Shown here piece after piece: positions 1 through 7,716 of a DNA stretch of 64,000 nucleotides (the first letter of the stretch is position 1; each line of letters begins with the position of its first letter). The position numbers were made by a program, and so were the translations under genes. Below the pieces are notes generated by a model that saw only the letters and a list, made by a program, of their open reading frames with translations, was not told where the DNA came from and did no database searches. Origin of the DNA: Cryobacterium arcticum (lineage in GTDB: Bacteria > Actinomycetota > Actinomycetes > Actinomycetales > Microbacteriaceae); NCBI RefSeq assembly GCF_001679725.1, contig NZ_CP016282.1:1488001-1552000 (forward strand), read 5' to 3'.

Positions 1-44
1 AGGTCCGCCGTGGCGAAGGTGATGACGTGCACGTTCTGGTTCAC
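1..44 (-). CDS. VOC family protein, N-terminal fragment at the window edge
   Basis: Only the first codons are present; the gene runs off the left edge. A GTG start with GGAGG four bases upstream opens MNQNVHVITFATADL, which matches the first beta strand of vicinal-oxygen-chelate (glyoxalase/dioxygenase fold) proteins. The GTG overlaps the TGA of the upstream broken frame, so the two would be translationally coupled. Family is inferred from 14 residues, so function cannot be stated. Confidence 0.5.
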   Translation of the reverse strand, partial: MNQNVHVITFATAD

Positions 45-205
45 GGGGCCTCCGTTGCCAGAACCGAGGGCTTGGGGGCGGTGTAGCCCTTGCTTCCGAG
101 GTTCTCGACGGCAGCCTGCAGGATCTCCTTGCGGCGCGCGAGCGTCTGCGGTCGCGGGCCGCACTGTCGTCGTTCTGTGACTGTCAAGGTCGTCACCTCT
201 TCCAT
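41..205 (-). pseudogene. TetR-like regulator remnant (N-terminal helix only)
   Basis: A 54-codon frame starts at an ATG and contains TLARRKEILQAAVENLGSKG, which looks like helix 1 of a TetR N-terminal domain. The usual helix-turn-helix that should follow is missing: the frame continues into unrelated residues and stops after APKPSVLATEAP, overlapping the GTG of the VOC gene. The simplest reading is a regulator truncated by deletion; a genuine small protein is possible but less likely. Confidence 0.4.
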
Positions 206-318
206 CGGAGGGTTCGCTACCGGATTCTACGCGCCGCCGGTGGGCCCGTTCCGCACGGTGTGCGGGTCGAGAGACCGCCGGGTGCGGATGGGCCAGGAGC
301 GCTGTCTAGGCTGTACCC

Positions 319-1026
319 ATGGCCACAGTCATCCTCGTGCGGCACGGACGCACCACCGCCAACGCCACCGGCATGCTGGCCGGCCGCACCGCCGGAGTGC
401 TGCTCGACGACATCGGGAGGGAGCAGGCGCGCCTGACCGGGACCCGGCTGGCCGTGGTGCCGGTCGTGGGTGTGGTGTCCAGTCCGCTGGAGCGCTGCCG
501 GGAGACCGCGGAGTGGATTCTCAACGAGCAGACCGGAACTCCCGTGACGCCTGTGGAGGACGACCTCACGGAGTGCGACTACGGCGACTGGCAGGGCCGC
601 TCGCTCAGCGATCTCTCCACCGAGAAACTGTGGTCGGTGGTGCAGACGCAGCCCTCCGCCGTCACCTTCCCCAACGGCGAGGCGATGGCCACCATGCAGT
701 CCCGCTCGGTCGCCGCGATCCGCCGCCTCGACGCGGCCTTCGAGGCCGAGCACGGCCCCGGCGCGGTGTGGGTGGCGGTGAGTCACGGCGACATCATCAA
801 GTCGATCCTGGCCGACGCACTGGGTATGCACCTGGACCTGTTCCAGCGCATCAACGTGGGCCCGGCATCCGTCTCGATCGTGCGGTACGGCGCCAACCGG
901 CCGAGCGTGATCGCCACCAACACGGATGCCGGCGACCTCTCCTGGCTGGCCGCGAGCACGTCCGCGGGCGACGCGCCGGTCGGCGGCGGGGCCGGACACC
1001 AGACGCCGCCGGCCTCACGCGCCTAA
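319..1026 (+). CDS. MSMEG_4193-type histidine phosphatase (putative phosphomutase)
   Basis: 235 residues. The N-terminal LVRHGRTTAN carries the phosphate-accepting histidine (H9) of the histidine phosphatase superfamily, and VAVSHGD supplies the second catalytic histidine near residue 156. Together with the next two genes (DUF3090 and SCO1664 family) it forms a trio that, from what I know of the families, is restricted to actinobacteria and lies near mycothiol genes (mshC) in mycobacteria. The substrate is unknown. Ten bases separate it from DUF3090, so co-transcription is likely. Cytoplasmic; no signal or membrane segment. Confidence 0.85.
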   Translation: MATVILVRHGRTTANATGMLAGRTAGVLLDDIGREQARLTGTRLAVVPVVGVVSSPLERCRETAEWILNEQTGTPVTPVEDDLTECDYGDWQGRSLSDLSTEKLWSVVQTQPSAVTFPNGEAMATMQSRSVAAIRRLDAAFEAEHGPGAVWVAVSHGDIIKSILADALGMHLDLFQRINVGPASVSIVRYGANRPSVIATNTDAGDLSWLAASTSAGDAPVGGGAGHQTPPASRA

Positions 1027-1035
1027 AATATCTCC

Positions 1036-1581
1036 ATGCCTACAATCGTCCATGAGTTCGCCTGGCCGGATCGGGTCGTCATCGGTACGGTCGGTCCGCC
1101 CGGCTTCCGCACCTTCTACCTGCAGGTGCGCACCGGGCCGCGCATCGTCAGCATCGCGCTGGAGAAACAGCAGTCGGCACTGGTCGCCGAGAAGATCGAC
1201 GAGATCCTCGACCAGCTGATGGCCCACGAGGGCAACCCGTTCAGCATCCCCACCAGCACCCCGGTCGAACTTGTCGACAACGATCCGCTGGAGCAGCCTG
1301 TTGAGGAAGAGTTCCGCACGGCCGCCATGAGCCTGGGCTGGGACCCGTCGACGGTGCAGATCGTGCTCGAGGCGTACCGGTTCGACGACGAGGGCACCCC
1401 CGAACTCGACCCGGAGGCTCTCGAACCGGGGGAGACCCTGATGGTGCGGATGCCTGTGGGAACCGCCCGCGCGTTCGCCAAACGCACCCGCGAGGTCGTG
1501 GGTGCCGGCCGGCCCATGTGCCCGCTCTGTGGCAACCCGATCGACCCCGACGGTCATATCTGCCCGCTGCCCGGCGACTGA
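1036..1581 (+). CDS. DUF3090 family protein with C-terminal zinc ribbon
   Basis: 181 residues, a member of the actinobacterial DUF3090 (TIGR03847-type) family. The end of the protein has MCPLCGNPIDPDGHICPL, with C162, C165 and a third cysteine near 176, a probable metal-binding knuckle. The stop overlaps the ATG of the SCO1664-type gene by one base (TGATG), strong evidence for one operon and coupled translation. No enzymatic activity is established for the family as far as I know; the ribbon suggests a nucleic-acid or protein-binding role, which is inference. Confidence 0.85.
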   Translation: MPTIVHEFAWPDRVVIGTVGPPGFRTFYLQVRTGPRIVSIALEKQQSALVAEKIDEILDQLMAHEGNPFSIPTSTPVELVDNDPLEQPVEEEFRTAAMSLGWDPSTVQIVLEAYRFDDEGTPELDPEALEPGETLMVRMPVGTARAFAKRTREVVGAGRPMCPLCGNPIDPDGHICPLPGD

Positions 1582-2348
1582 TGCCGCCGGAGGACGATCT
1601 GCTCGCCGGTGCCCTCGACCTCACCGGCCGGATCACGACGGCGTCCAACGCCACCTTCTTCGGCACCATCGACGGAGTCGCCGTGGTGTACAAACCCGTG
1701 GCCGGGGAGAGCCCGCTCTGGGACTTCCCCGATGGCGACCTGGCCAGCCGCGAGGTGGCGGCCTACCTGGTCTCGCAGACGTTCGGCTGGAACGTCGTGC
1801 CGCGCACCTGGCTCCGCGACGGACCGATGGGTCCGGGCATGGTGCAGCTGTGGCAGGACGCCGATCCTGAGCAGGACGCCGTCGACCTTGTGTCGTCCGA
1901 CGCCGTGCCCGACGATTGGCGCCGGGTGCTCGAGGGCCGGGACGAAAACGACCGGCTGGTCTCGCTCATCCACGAAGACACGACGGCGCTGCGCCGGATG
2001 GCCGTCTTTGACATCGTGGTGAACAACGCCGACCGCAAGGGTGCGCACATCCTGCCGATGAGCGACGGGCACCGGCACGGCGTCGACCACGGTCTTACCT
2101 TCCACACCGACCACAAGCTACGCACCGTGCTCTGGGGCTGGATCGGCGACGAGCTCAGCGCCGACGAACTCGCCGGCATCGACCGGGTCAGCGCGGCCCT
2201 GGACGGCGACCTCGGCGACATCCTGGCCGGCCTGCTCACCCCGGCCGAGCTGGCCGCCCTGGCCGCCCGCTGCGACCGGTTGCGCACCCGTGCCCGCTTC
2301 CCCGAACCGGAGGGCGAGATGCCTGCGGTGCCCTGGCCGCTGTTCTGA
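1581..2348 (+). CDS. SCO1664 family protein (PI3/PI4-kinase-like fold)
   Basis: 255 residues from ATG at 1581, chosen because it overlaps the DUF3090 stop. The family is distantly related to phosphatidylinositol 3/4-kinase and HipA-type kinases. Here VVYKPVAGE resembles the nucleotide-binding lysine strand, VVNNADRKGAH the catalytic loop, and GVDHGLTFH the metal-binding segment. Third member of the actinobacterial trio, so it likely acts with the phosphatase-like and DUF3090 proteins. Actual kinase activity and target are not shown. Confidence 0.82.
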   Translation: MPPEDDLLAGALDLTGRITTASNATFFGTIDGVAVVYKPVAGESPLWDFPDGDLASREVAAYLVSQTFGWNVVPRTWLRDGPMGPGMVQLWQDADPEQDAVDLVSSDAVPDDWRRVLEGRDENDRLVSLIHEDTTALRRMAVFDIVVNNADRKGAHILPMSDGHRHGVDHGLTFHTDHKLRTVLWGWIGDELSADELAGIDRVSAALDGDLGDILAGLLTPAELAALAARCDRLRTRARFPEPEGEMPAVPWPLF

Positions 2349-2429
2349 CCTGCCGCCTGCACCGGGTCCGGGTGGATGCTCTGACGCCCGCTGGCACCGG
2401 CCGACGCCGGTTCGTGTCACGCTAGACAC

Positions 2430-2852
2430 ATGGATCTCGAGGTGTCGCCCACGCTGACGATTCCGGCGACGGAACTCGGTTGGCGGTTTTCCCGGTCGTC
2501 GGGCCCCGGCGGCCAGCACGTGAACACCTCGGACAGTCGGGTGCAGGTGTCCTGGAACATCGCCGAGTCAGACGTGCTCACCGACGACCAGCGGATGCTG
2601 CTGCTCGACCGCCTGGACCGGCGTCTGGTCGGCGGGGTGGTCACCATCGCCGCCTCCGAGCAGCGCTCCCAGCTGCGCAACCGGGAGATCGCGTTGGTGA
2701 AGCTCGCCGAGCTCGTGGACGCAGCGCTGGCGCCGGACGGGCCCAGCCGCCGGGCGACCAAGCCCACCCGTGGCTCTGGGCGGCGTCACCTCGCCGCGAA
2801 GCAGCAGCGCTCGGCCACCAAGCAGAACCGCCGCCGCCCCGCCGCCGAGTAG
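2430..2852 (+). CDS. arfB: ArfB-like peptidyl-tRNA hydrolase / ribosome-rescue factor
   Basis: 140 residues with the class-I release-factor signature SSGPGGQHVNTSDSRV; the GGQ at 27-29 hydrolyses peptidyl-tRNA. There is no codon-recognition domain, and the C-terminus is a basic tail (RRHLAAKQQRSATKQNRRR), the arrangement used by ArfB/YaeJ to sense the empty mRNA channel of stalled ribosomes. Length fits the family (about 140). It stands alone between the trio and convergent genes. Confidence 0.88.
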   Translation: MDLEVSPTLTIPATELGWRFSRSSGPGGQHVNTSDSRVQVSWNIAESDVLTDDQRMLLLDRLDRRLVGGVVTIAASEQRSQLRNREIALVKLAELVDAALAPDGPSRRATKPTRGSGRRHLAAKQQRSATKQNRRRPAAE

Positions 2853-2865
2853 CCCCGTCCACATC

Positions 2866-2918
2866 CGCGAACTGTGAGCAAAGCCCCGGGATTTTCGGGG
2901 GTTAGCTCACGGTTCGCG
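2866..2918. repeat. Nested inverted repeat (intergenic hairpin, family copy 1)
   Basis: Symmetric arms CGCGAAC/GTTCGCG, GTGAGC/GCTCAC and CCCCG/CGGGG nest around a short loop. It lies between two convergent genes and could terminate both, but it also contains the stop and last codons of the flavodoxin gene. A related sequence (GGGGCTTTGCTCACGGTT) recurs at 60318-60365, so this is probably a dispersed repeat as well as a terminator. Confidence 0.65.
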
Positions 2919-3444
2919 AACTGGGGGACAGGTCTTGGGCGATGGTGTTCGCCCAGGCGTCGATGGCCGACCAGTCCCGGAAGTCGCCGTCCGGCAGGAT
3001 CTTCTCCACGGCCGGCATCTTGCTGACCAGCCGGTCCCGGCCGCGGAGCCCGGCGATGTTCATCGCCCCGTAGAACACCTGCGTGCCCCGCGGCGTGAGG
3101 GAGTCCGTGAACTCGGCGAACTGCTTCGGCACCGCCTGGGTCAGCATGTCGCGACCCTGGTCATCCGTCTTCTCGGTGCCGAGCGGGCCGCTGCTGAACA
3201 GCCACAGGGGTCGTTGGGCTAGCAGGTCCCGGTGGTGCTGCACGAACCGGGTGGCGTCCTTGCGCCACGACCCCATGTACGCGGATGCGCCGATCACGAA
3301 CGCGTCGAAGCGGGACGGGTCGTGCACATCTCGAACCGGGTGCACTTCCGCGTCGACGCCTGCCGATTGCAGGGCGGCGGCGATGCGCTCGGCGATGCCC
3401 TCGGTGGCGCCGTACTTGCTCGAATATCCGACGAGTACCGTCAT
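2902..3444 (-). CDS. Flavodoxin domain-containing protein (HemG-like)
   Basis: 180 residues. The ATG at 3444 has a strong AGGAGGA site just upstream. TVLVGYSSKYGATEGIAERI is a flavodoxin FMN phosphate-binding loop at the N-terminus, as in menaquinone-dependent protoporphyrinogen oxidase HemG and related flavodoxins. It follows the P-type ATPase by 35 bases on the same strand, so it is probably the last gene of a PPK2-ATPase-flavodoxin operon. Its final codons and TAA are contributed by a dispersed palindromic repeat, so the C-terminal tail may be strain-variable. Electron partner unknown. Confidence 0.8.
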   Translation of the reverse strand: MTVLVGYSSKYGATEGIAERIAAALQSAGVDAEVHPVRDVHDPSRFDAFVIGASAYMGSWRKDATRFVQHHRDLLAQRPLWLFSSGPLGTEKTDDQGRDMLTQAVPKQFAEFTDSLTPRGTQVFYGAMNIAGLRGRDRLVSKMPAVEKILPDGDFRDWSAIDAWANTIAQDLSPSSRTVS

Positions 3445-3479
3445 GATTTCCTCCTGGGTTGTGCCTGCTGGGGTGGATG

Positions 3480-6203
3480 CTAGGGGCGCGGGCGGCGGGC
3501 CCGGATGATGAGCTTGCCCAGCTCGCCGAGCAGTAGGAGCAGCACGGCGGGTGCCAGGCAGAGCAGCCATTGCGCACCGGTGAGGGCGACGGTGGCGAAC
3601 GCATCCTGCAGCACCCGGATCTGGGTGATCAGCAGCGAGCCGACGACGGCCCAGGCGAACGCCCAGAGCAGCTTGGGGTTGGCGAGGGTGGACGGGCCGA
3701 ACGCGCTCTCGGTGGGGTAGCGCAGGTTGAGTGCCACGGCGATGTTCATGAGACTGAGCGCCACCAGCGCCATGGTCTGGCCGAGCACCAGGGAGTCGTA
3801 GCTGGTCTTGCCGATCTGCACCAGCACCAGGGCGGCCGCGGCCATGTACAGGCCCGTGATGAGCAGGCGGATCATCATGGAGCGCACGATGATCGGCTGG
3901 TTGAACGGGCGGGGTTTCTTGTCCATGATGCCCGGGGTGGAGAGGTCCAGGCCCATCACGGCGCCGATCGGCGCGACGACGGCCAGATGGATCCAGAGCA
4001 CCTGGGCGGGGCTGAGAAGTGCGGTGCCGGCGATGGCGAACAGCGACGACCCGATGAACGCGAGGATGAACATGAACAGGTTGGCGACCTGGATACGGAT
4101 GAACTTCTGCAGGTTGTCGTAGACCAGGCGGCCCTCTCCCACCGCAGCGATGATGGTGGCGAAGTTGTCGTCGGCCAGGATCATCTTGGCCGCCCCCTTG
4201 GCCACATCGGTGCCGGTGATACCCATGGCGATGCCGATGTCAGCCGCAGCGATGGCGGGCGCGTCGTTCACGCCGTCCCCGGTCATGGCCACGATGTTGC
4301 CGCGGCGGCGCAGCACCTCCACCAGGCGTACCTTGTGCTCGGGCGCCACGCGGGCGATCACGCCGATCGACTCGACCCGGTTGTCCGCCTCGGCGTCGCT
4401 CATGGCGGCGAATTCCGCTCCGGTCACCGCGTCACCCGGGATGCCCAGCTCGGTGGCGATCGCCGCCGCCGTCACGGCGTGGTCGCCGGTGATCATCCGC
4501 ACCCGGATGCCCGCACGCTTGGCCTCGGCGATCGCGGCGACGGCCTCAGCACGGGGAGGGTCGACCTCCCCGATCAGTGCGCACAGCTCCAGGTTCTGCA
4601 TCAGGGCCATCAGGTCGCCCATGGGGTCGAAGGTGGCCGGGTCGAACTCCCGCTGCGCCAGGGCCAGCACGCGGCGGCCCTGGCTGGCGATGCGCTCGTT
4701 CTCGGCGAGCACCAGGCCGCGCCCCTCCTCGGTGAGCGGCGCGCCCCGGCCGCCGGGCATCCGGCCGCTCGTCGACCGGGCCAGGAGCACATCCGGCGCC
4801 CCCTTCACGTAGGCCCGGATGACCGGGCTGCCATCGGAGCCGGGCATCCGGTGGAAAGTGGCCATGAACTTGTAGTCGGAGTCGAACGGCACAGACGCCA
4901 CCCGCGGGTGACTGCGGCGGAACTCCCGCACATCGACGCCGCCCTTCTGCGCGAGCACGTAGAGCGCCGCCTCGGTGGGGTCGCCGATCACCTGGCCGTT
5001 CTGGATGTCGGAGTCGTTGCACAGGGCGCAGGAGAACATCACGTAGTCCAGGTCGCGTTCGGCGTCGCCGACCGTGCGCTGCACCTGCCCGTCGAAGTCG
5101 TAGCCCTCTCCGGTGACGGTGTAGCGGTGCTGCACGGTGCTGATCTCCCGCACCGTCATCTGGTTGAGGGTGAGGGTGCCGGTCTTGTCGGAGTTGATCG
5201 CCGAGGTGGAGCCGAGGGTCTCGACCGCGGGCAGCACCTTCATGATGGCGTTCTTCTTAGCCATGTTCACCGACCCCACGCTGAGGATCGTGGTGACCAC
5301 CGCGGGCAGGGCGTCGGGGATCGAGCCCACGGCGAGCGCCACCCCGATGCCGAACAGCACCGTGAACGACTCGCCCTGGATCAGGCCCGTGATCACGATC
5401 ACCAGGAACGCGAACAGGGCCGCGAAGATGATGAACAGGGTGAGCCGGTCGACCTGCTTGGTCAGCGGGGTCTTCTCCACGGTCTGCTCGGCGAGCAGGT
5501 TGGCGATGTGCCCCACCTCGGAGCCCATTCCGGTGGTGGTGACGAGGATCTCGCCGTGCCCCCGGGTGACGTTGGTGTTCATGAAGACCAGGTTGACCCG
5601 GTCGCCGAGCGCGACATCCGGCCGATCGATGACCGCGCTGTCCTTCTCCACCGCCACACTCTCGCCGGTGAGGGCGCCCTCCTCGACCTGCAGAGTGGCC
5701 GCGACGAGAACCCGGCCGTCGGCCGGTACCCGGTCGCCGGCATCCACCACCACGATGTCGCCGGGCACGAGCTGATCGGCGGGTACCTCGGTGACATCGC
5801 CGTCGCGCCGCACCTTGGCCACGGCCTTCATCATGCTGCCCAGCGACGCCGCGGCCGCCTCGGCCTTGTTCTCCTGCCGGTAGCCGAGCCAGGCGTTGAA
5901 GAGCGTGAGCACGGTCAGCCCCACGGCCGTGCGGAACTCGCCGATGAGCAGGCTGACCAAGGCGGCGCCCACCAGCACGATCTGCATGTAGTCCCGGTAG
6001 TGCTTGAAGAACTTGGTCCACACGGATTCGGGCTTCACCTCGGCGAGCACATTCGACCCGTACTGCTTCAGGCGCTGCTGCGCCTCCGCACTGCTGAGCC
6101 CCTCGTCCGGGCGCACCCCCAACCGCTCCGCCGCCTCCGCGCCCGGCACCGCGAACCAACTCACGGTCGGCGCCGCCGGCATGGTTCGGGCTTTGTCGGT
6201 CAT
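3480..6203 (-). CDS. Cation-translocating P-type ATPase (P2 type)
   Basis: 907 residues, full length for a P2-type (Ca2+/Na+/K+-like) ATPase. Visible in order: N-terminal cation-ATPase domain, paired membrane helices, actuator loop with EGALTGES, phosphorylation motif SDKTGTLTLNQ with D339, a nucleotide-binding domain, the hinge MITGDHAVTA, GDGVNDAPAI, then the C-terminal helix bundle. Integral membrane pump; the ion cannot be fixed from the motifs alone. ATG at 6203 follows GAGGAGG. It sits 35 bases after PPK2 and 35 before the flavodoxin. Confidence 0.92.
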   Translation of the reverse strand: MTDKARTMPAAPTVSWFAVPGAEAAERLGVRPDEGLSSAEAQQRLKQYGSNVLAEVKPESVWTKFFKHYRDYMQIVLVGAALVSLLIGEFRTAVGLTVLTLFNAWLGYRQENKAEAAAASLGSMMKAVAKVRRDGDVTEVPADQLVPGDIVVVDAGDRVPADGRVLVAATLQVEEGALTGESVAVEKDSAVIDRPDVALGDRVNLVFMNTNVTRGHGEILVTTTGMGSEVGHIANLLAEQTVEKTPLTKQVDRLTLFIIFAALFAFLVIVITGLIQGESFTVLFGIGVALAVGSIPDALPAVVTTILSVGSVNMAKKNAIMKVLPAVETLGSTSAINSDKTGTLTLNQMTVREISTVQHRYTVTGEGYDFDGQVQRTVGDAERDLDYVMFSCALCNDSDIQNGQVIGDPTEAALYVLAQKGGVDVREFRRSHPRVASVPFDSDYKFMATFHRMPGSDGSPVIRAYVKGAPDVLLARSTSGRMPGGRGAPLTEEGRGLVLAENERIASQGRRVLALAQREFDPATFDPMGDLMALMQNLELCALIGEVDPPRAEAVAAIAEAKRAGIRVRMITGDHAVTAAAIATELGIPGDAVTGAEFAAMSDAEADNRVESIGVIARVAPEHKVRLVEVLRRRGNIVAMTGDGVNDAPAIAAADIGIAMGITGTDVAKGAAKMILADDNFATIIAAVGEGRLVYDNLQKFIRIQVANLFMFILAFIGSSLFAIAGTALLSPAQVLWIHLAVVAPIGAVMGLDLSTPGIMDKKPRPFNQPIIVRSMMIRLLITGLYMAAAALVLVQIGKTSYDSLVLGQTMALVALSLMNIAVALNLRYPTESAFGPSTLANPKLLWAFAWAVVGSLLITQIRVLQDAFATVALTGAQWLLCLAPAVLLLLLGELGKLIIRARRPRP

Positions 6204-6238
6204 GGTGTCCTCCTCGGGCGTCAGAGAGCGGATGCGGC

Positions 6239-7039
6239 CTAGAACGGGGTGGGGATCTGCCGCAGGGTGAGGGTGGGCTCCTGGTAGTCGCCGGGTTTCT
6301 GCCGGTGCGGCAGTTTCACGTCGGGCGTCGGCTCGGCTTCGTAGGGCACCTGGCTGAGCAAGTGACTGATGATGTTGAGGCGGCCACGTTTCTTGTCGTC
6401 GGTGTGGGCGATGTACCAGGGTGCGGCGCCCACATCCGTGGCCTGGAACATGGCGTCCCTGGCCCGGGAGTAGTCGTACCAGCGTCCGTAGGACTCGATG
6501 TCCATCGCGGAGAGTTTCCAGGTCTTGCGGGGATCGTTGATCCGGCTCTCCAGACGCCGGGTCTGCTCGTCCTCACTGACCTCGAGCCAGTACTTGAGGA
6601 GGATGATTCCGGAGTCGACCATGGCCCGCTCGACCAGCGGCGCCATCCGCAGAAAGTCCTCGGTCTGCTGCGGCGTGCAGAAGCCCATCACGCGTTCCAC
6701 GCCGGCCCGGTTGTACCAGCTGCGGTCGAAGATGACGACCTCGCCGGCGGCGGGGAAATGTGCCAGGTAACGCTGGATATACATCTGGGTCTTCTCCCGC
6801 TCGGTGGGGGAGGGCAGCGCCACCACCCGGAACACCCGGGGGCTGACCCGCTCCACGATGCGCTTGATCGTGCCGCCCTTGCCGGCGGTGTCGCGACCCT
6901 CGAAGACGATGCAGACCTTGGCGCCGCTGCGCTTCACCCACTCCTGCATGGACACGAGCCGACCCTGCAGGATGGCCAGCTCGGCCTCGTAGTCCTTGCG
7001 TCGCATCTTGTCGCTGCCGGCGTTCTTCTTGTCGCCCAC
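6239..7039 (-). CDS. ppk2: Polyphosphate kinase 2 family protein
   Basis: PPK2 transfers phosphate between polyphosphate and nucleotides. The Walker A loop FEGRDTAGKGG (about residue 46) and the lid/Walker B region FDRSWYNRAGVERVMGF are typical, as is RRLESRINDPRKTWKLS. I prefer the GTG at 7039 because GAGGAGG lies five bases upstream; longer frames starting at 7066 or 7084 lack such a site. About 266 residues. Likely first gene of the operon with the P-type ATPase, which suggests a stress or energy-buffering unit. Divergent from the PadR gene. Confidence 0.9.
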   Translation of the reverse strand: MGDKKNAGSDKMRRKDYEAELAILQGRLVSMQEWVKRSGAKVCIVFEGRDTAGKGGTIKRIVERVSPRVFRVVALPSPTEREKTQMYIQRYLAHFPAAGEVVIFDRSWYNRAGVERVMGFCTPQQTEDFLRMAPLVERAMVDSGIILLKYWLEVSEDEQTRRLESRINDPRKTWKLSAMDIESYGRWYDYSRARDAMFQATDVGAAPWYIAHTDDKKRGRLNIISHLLSQVPYEAEPTPDVKLPHRQKPGDYQEPTLTLRQIPTPF

Positions 7040-7134
7040 GGGCACCTCCTCGTCAACCACCCCCATTGGTGGTCCACGCTGCACAGTGTTGCCCGGCTCA
7101 GCCGGGCGGTCAACGCACCTAGTCCAGTTTGACC

Positions 7135-7143
7135 TATGTCATA
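7135..7143. promoter_or_regulatory. Possible PadR operator
   Basis: TATGTCATA is a short perfect inverted repeat ten bases before the PadR start, in the divergent region shared with ppk2. PadR proteins usually bind dyads near their own promoter. Position supports it; the site is short and could be chance. Confidence 0.3.
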
Positions 7144-7152
7144 GTGGACGAC

Positions 7153-7716
7153 ATGGCGCTTCTCGACATCCTCATTCTCAGCAACCTGCGGGCCGGTCCG
7201 GTGCACGGTTACGAGCTCAAGCAACGGGTGCAGCGCCCCACCACCACCCGGCTGAGCAACAACTCGCTGTACCCGATCCTGCGCCGGTTCGAGGAGTCCG
7301 GTGCCGTCTCGAGCGTGCACGAGGCCCAGGAAGGCCGGCCCGCGCGCACCATCTACGCCATCACCGATCACGGCCGGGTCCTGCTCACCGAGCTCATCTC
7401 CACTCTCCCGGCCGCGCTCGCCGGAAACGAGGAGGAGTTCCTGGCCCGGCTGAACTTCTTCGCCGAGATCACTCCCGCCGCCCGGCAGAGCATCCTCGAC
7501 GCCCGTGCGGCGGCCCTGGATGCGCGGCTCGAGCAAGCGCACGCCGTTCTGGCCGACGCGGTTGCCTCGCCCACCGGCGCCTGGCGGTCACTCGCCATGG
7601 AGCATCTCGTGGCGACCCTCGAGACCGAACGCCGCTGGGTGGACGAACTGCGCGGGATGCGCGTGCCCACCCCCACGACTCCGTCCGGCAACCCCGACAC
7701 CGAAGGCACCCGATGA
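7153..7716 (+). CDS. PadR family transcriptional regulator
   Basis: 187 residues from the ATG at 7153. The N-terminal winged helix reads LLDILILSNLRAGPVHGYEL and NNSLYPILRRFEESGAV, the PadR signature; the C-terminal half is the helical dimerisation domain of the PadR-s2/Vir type. The stop overlaps the MFS exporter start (ATGA), so it very probably represses this exporter and itself, releasing on binding a drug-like ligand. That is the usual arrangement for PadR-exporter pairs; the ligand is unknown. Confidence 0.88.
   Translation: MALLDILILSNLRAGPVHGYELKQRVQRPTTTRLSNNSLYPILRRFEESGAVSSVHEAQEGRPARTIYAITDHGRVLLTELISTLPAALAGNEEEFLARLNFFAEITPAARQSILDARAAALDARLEQAHAVLADAVASPTGAWRSLAMEHLVATLETERRWVDELRGMRVPTPTTPSGNPDTEGTR

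Noticed and set aside
3570..6242. 890-codon open frame on the plus strand opposite the P-type ATPase
   Set aside because: It is His/Asp/Gly/Arg-rich nonsense produced by GC-rich codon bias opposite a clear gene; no motif or ribosome site.
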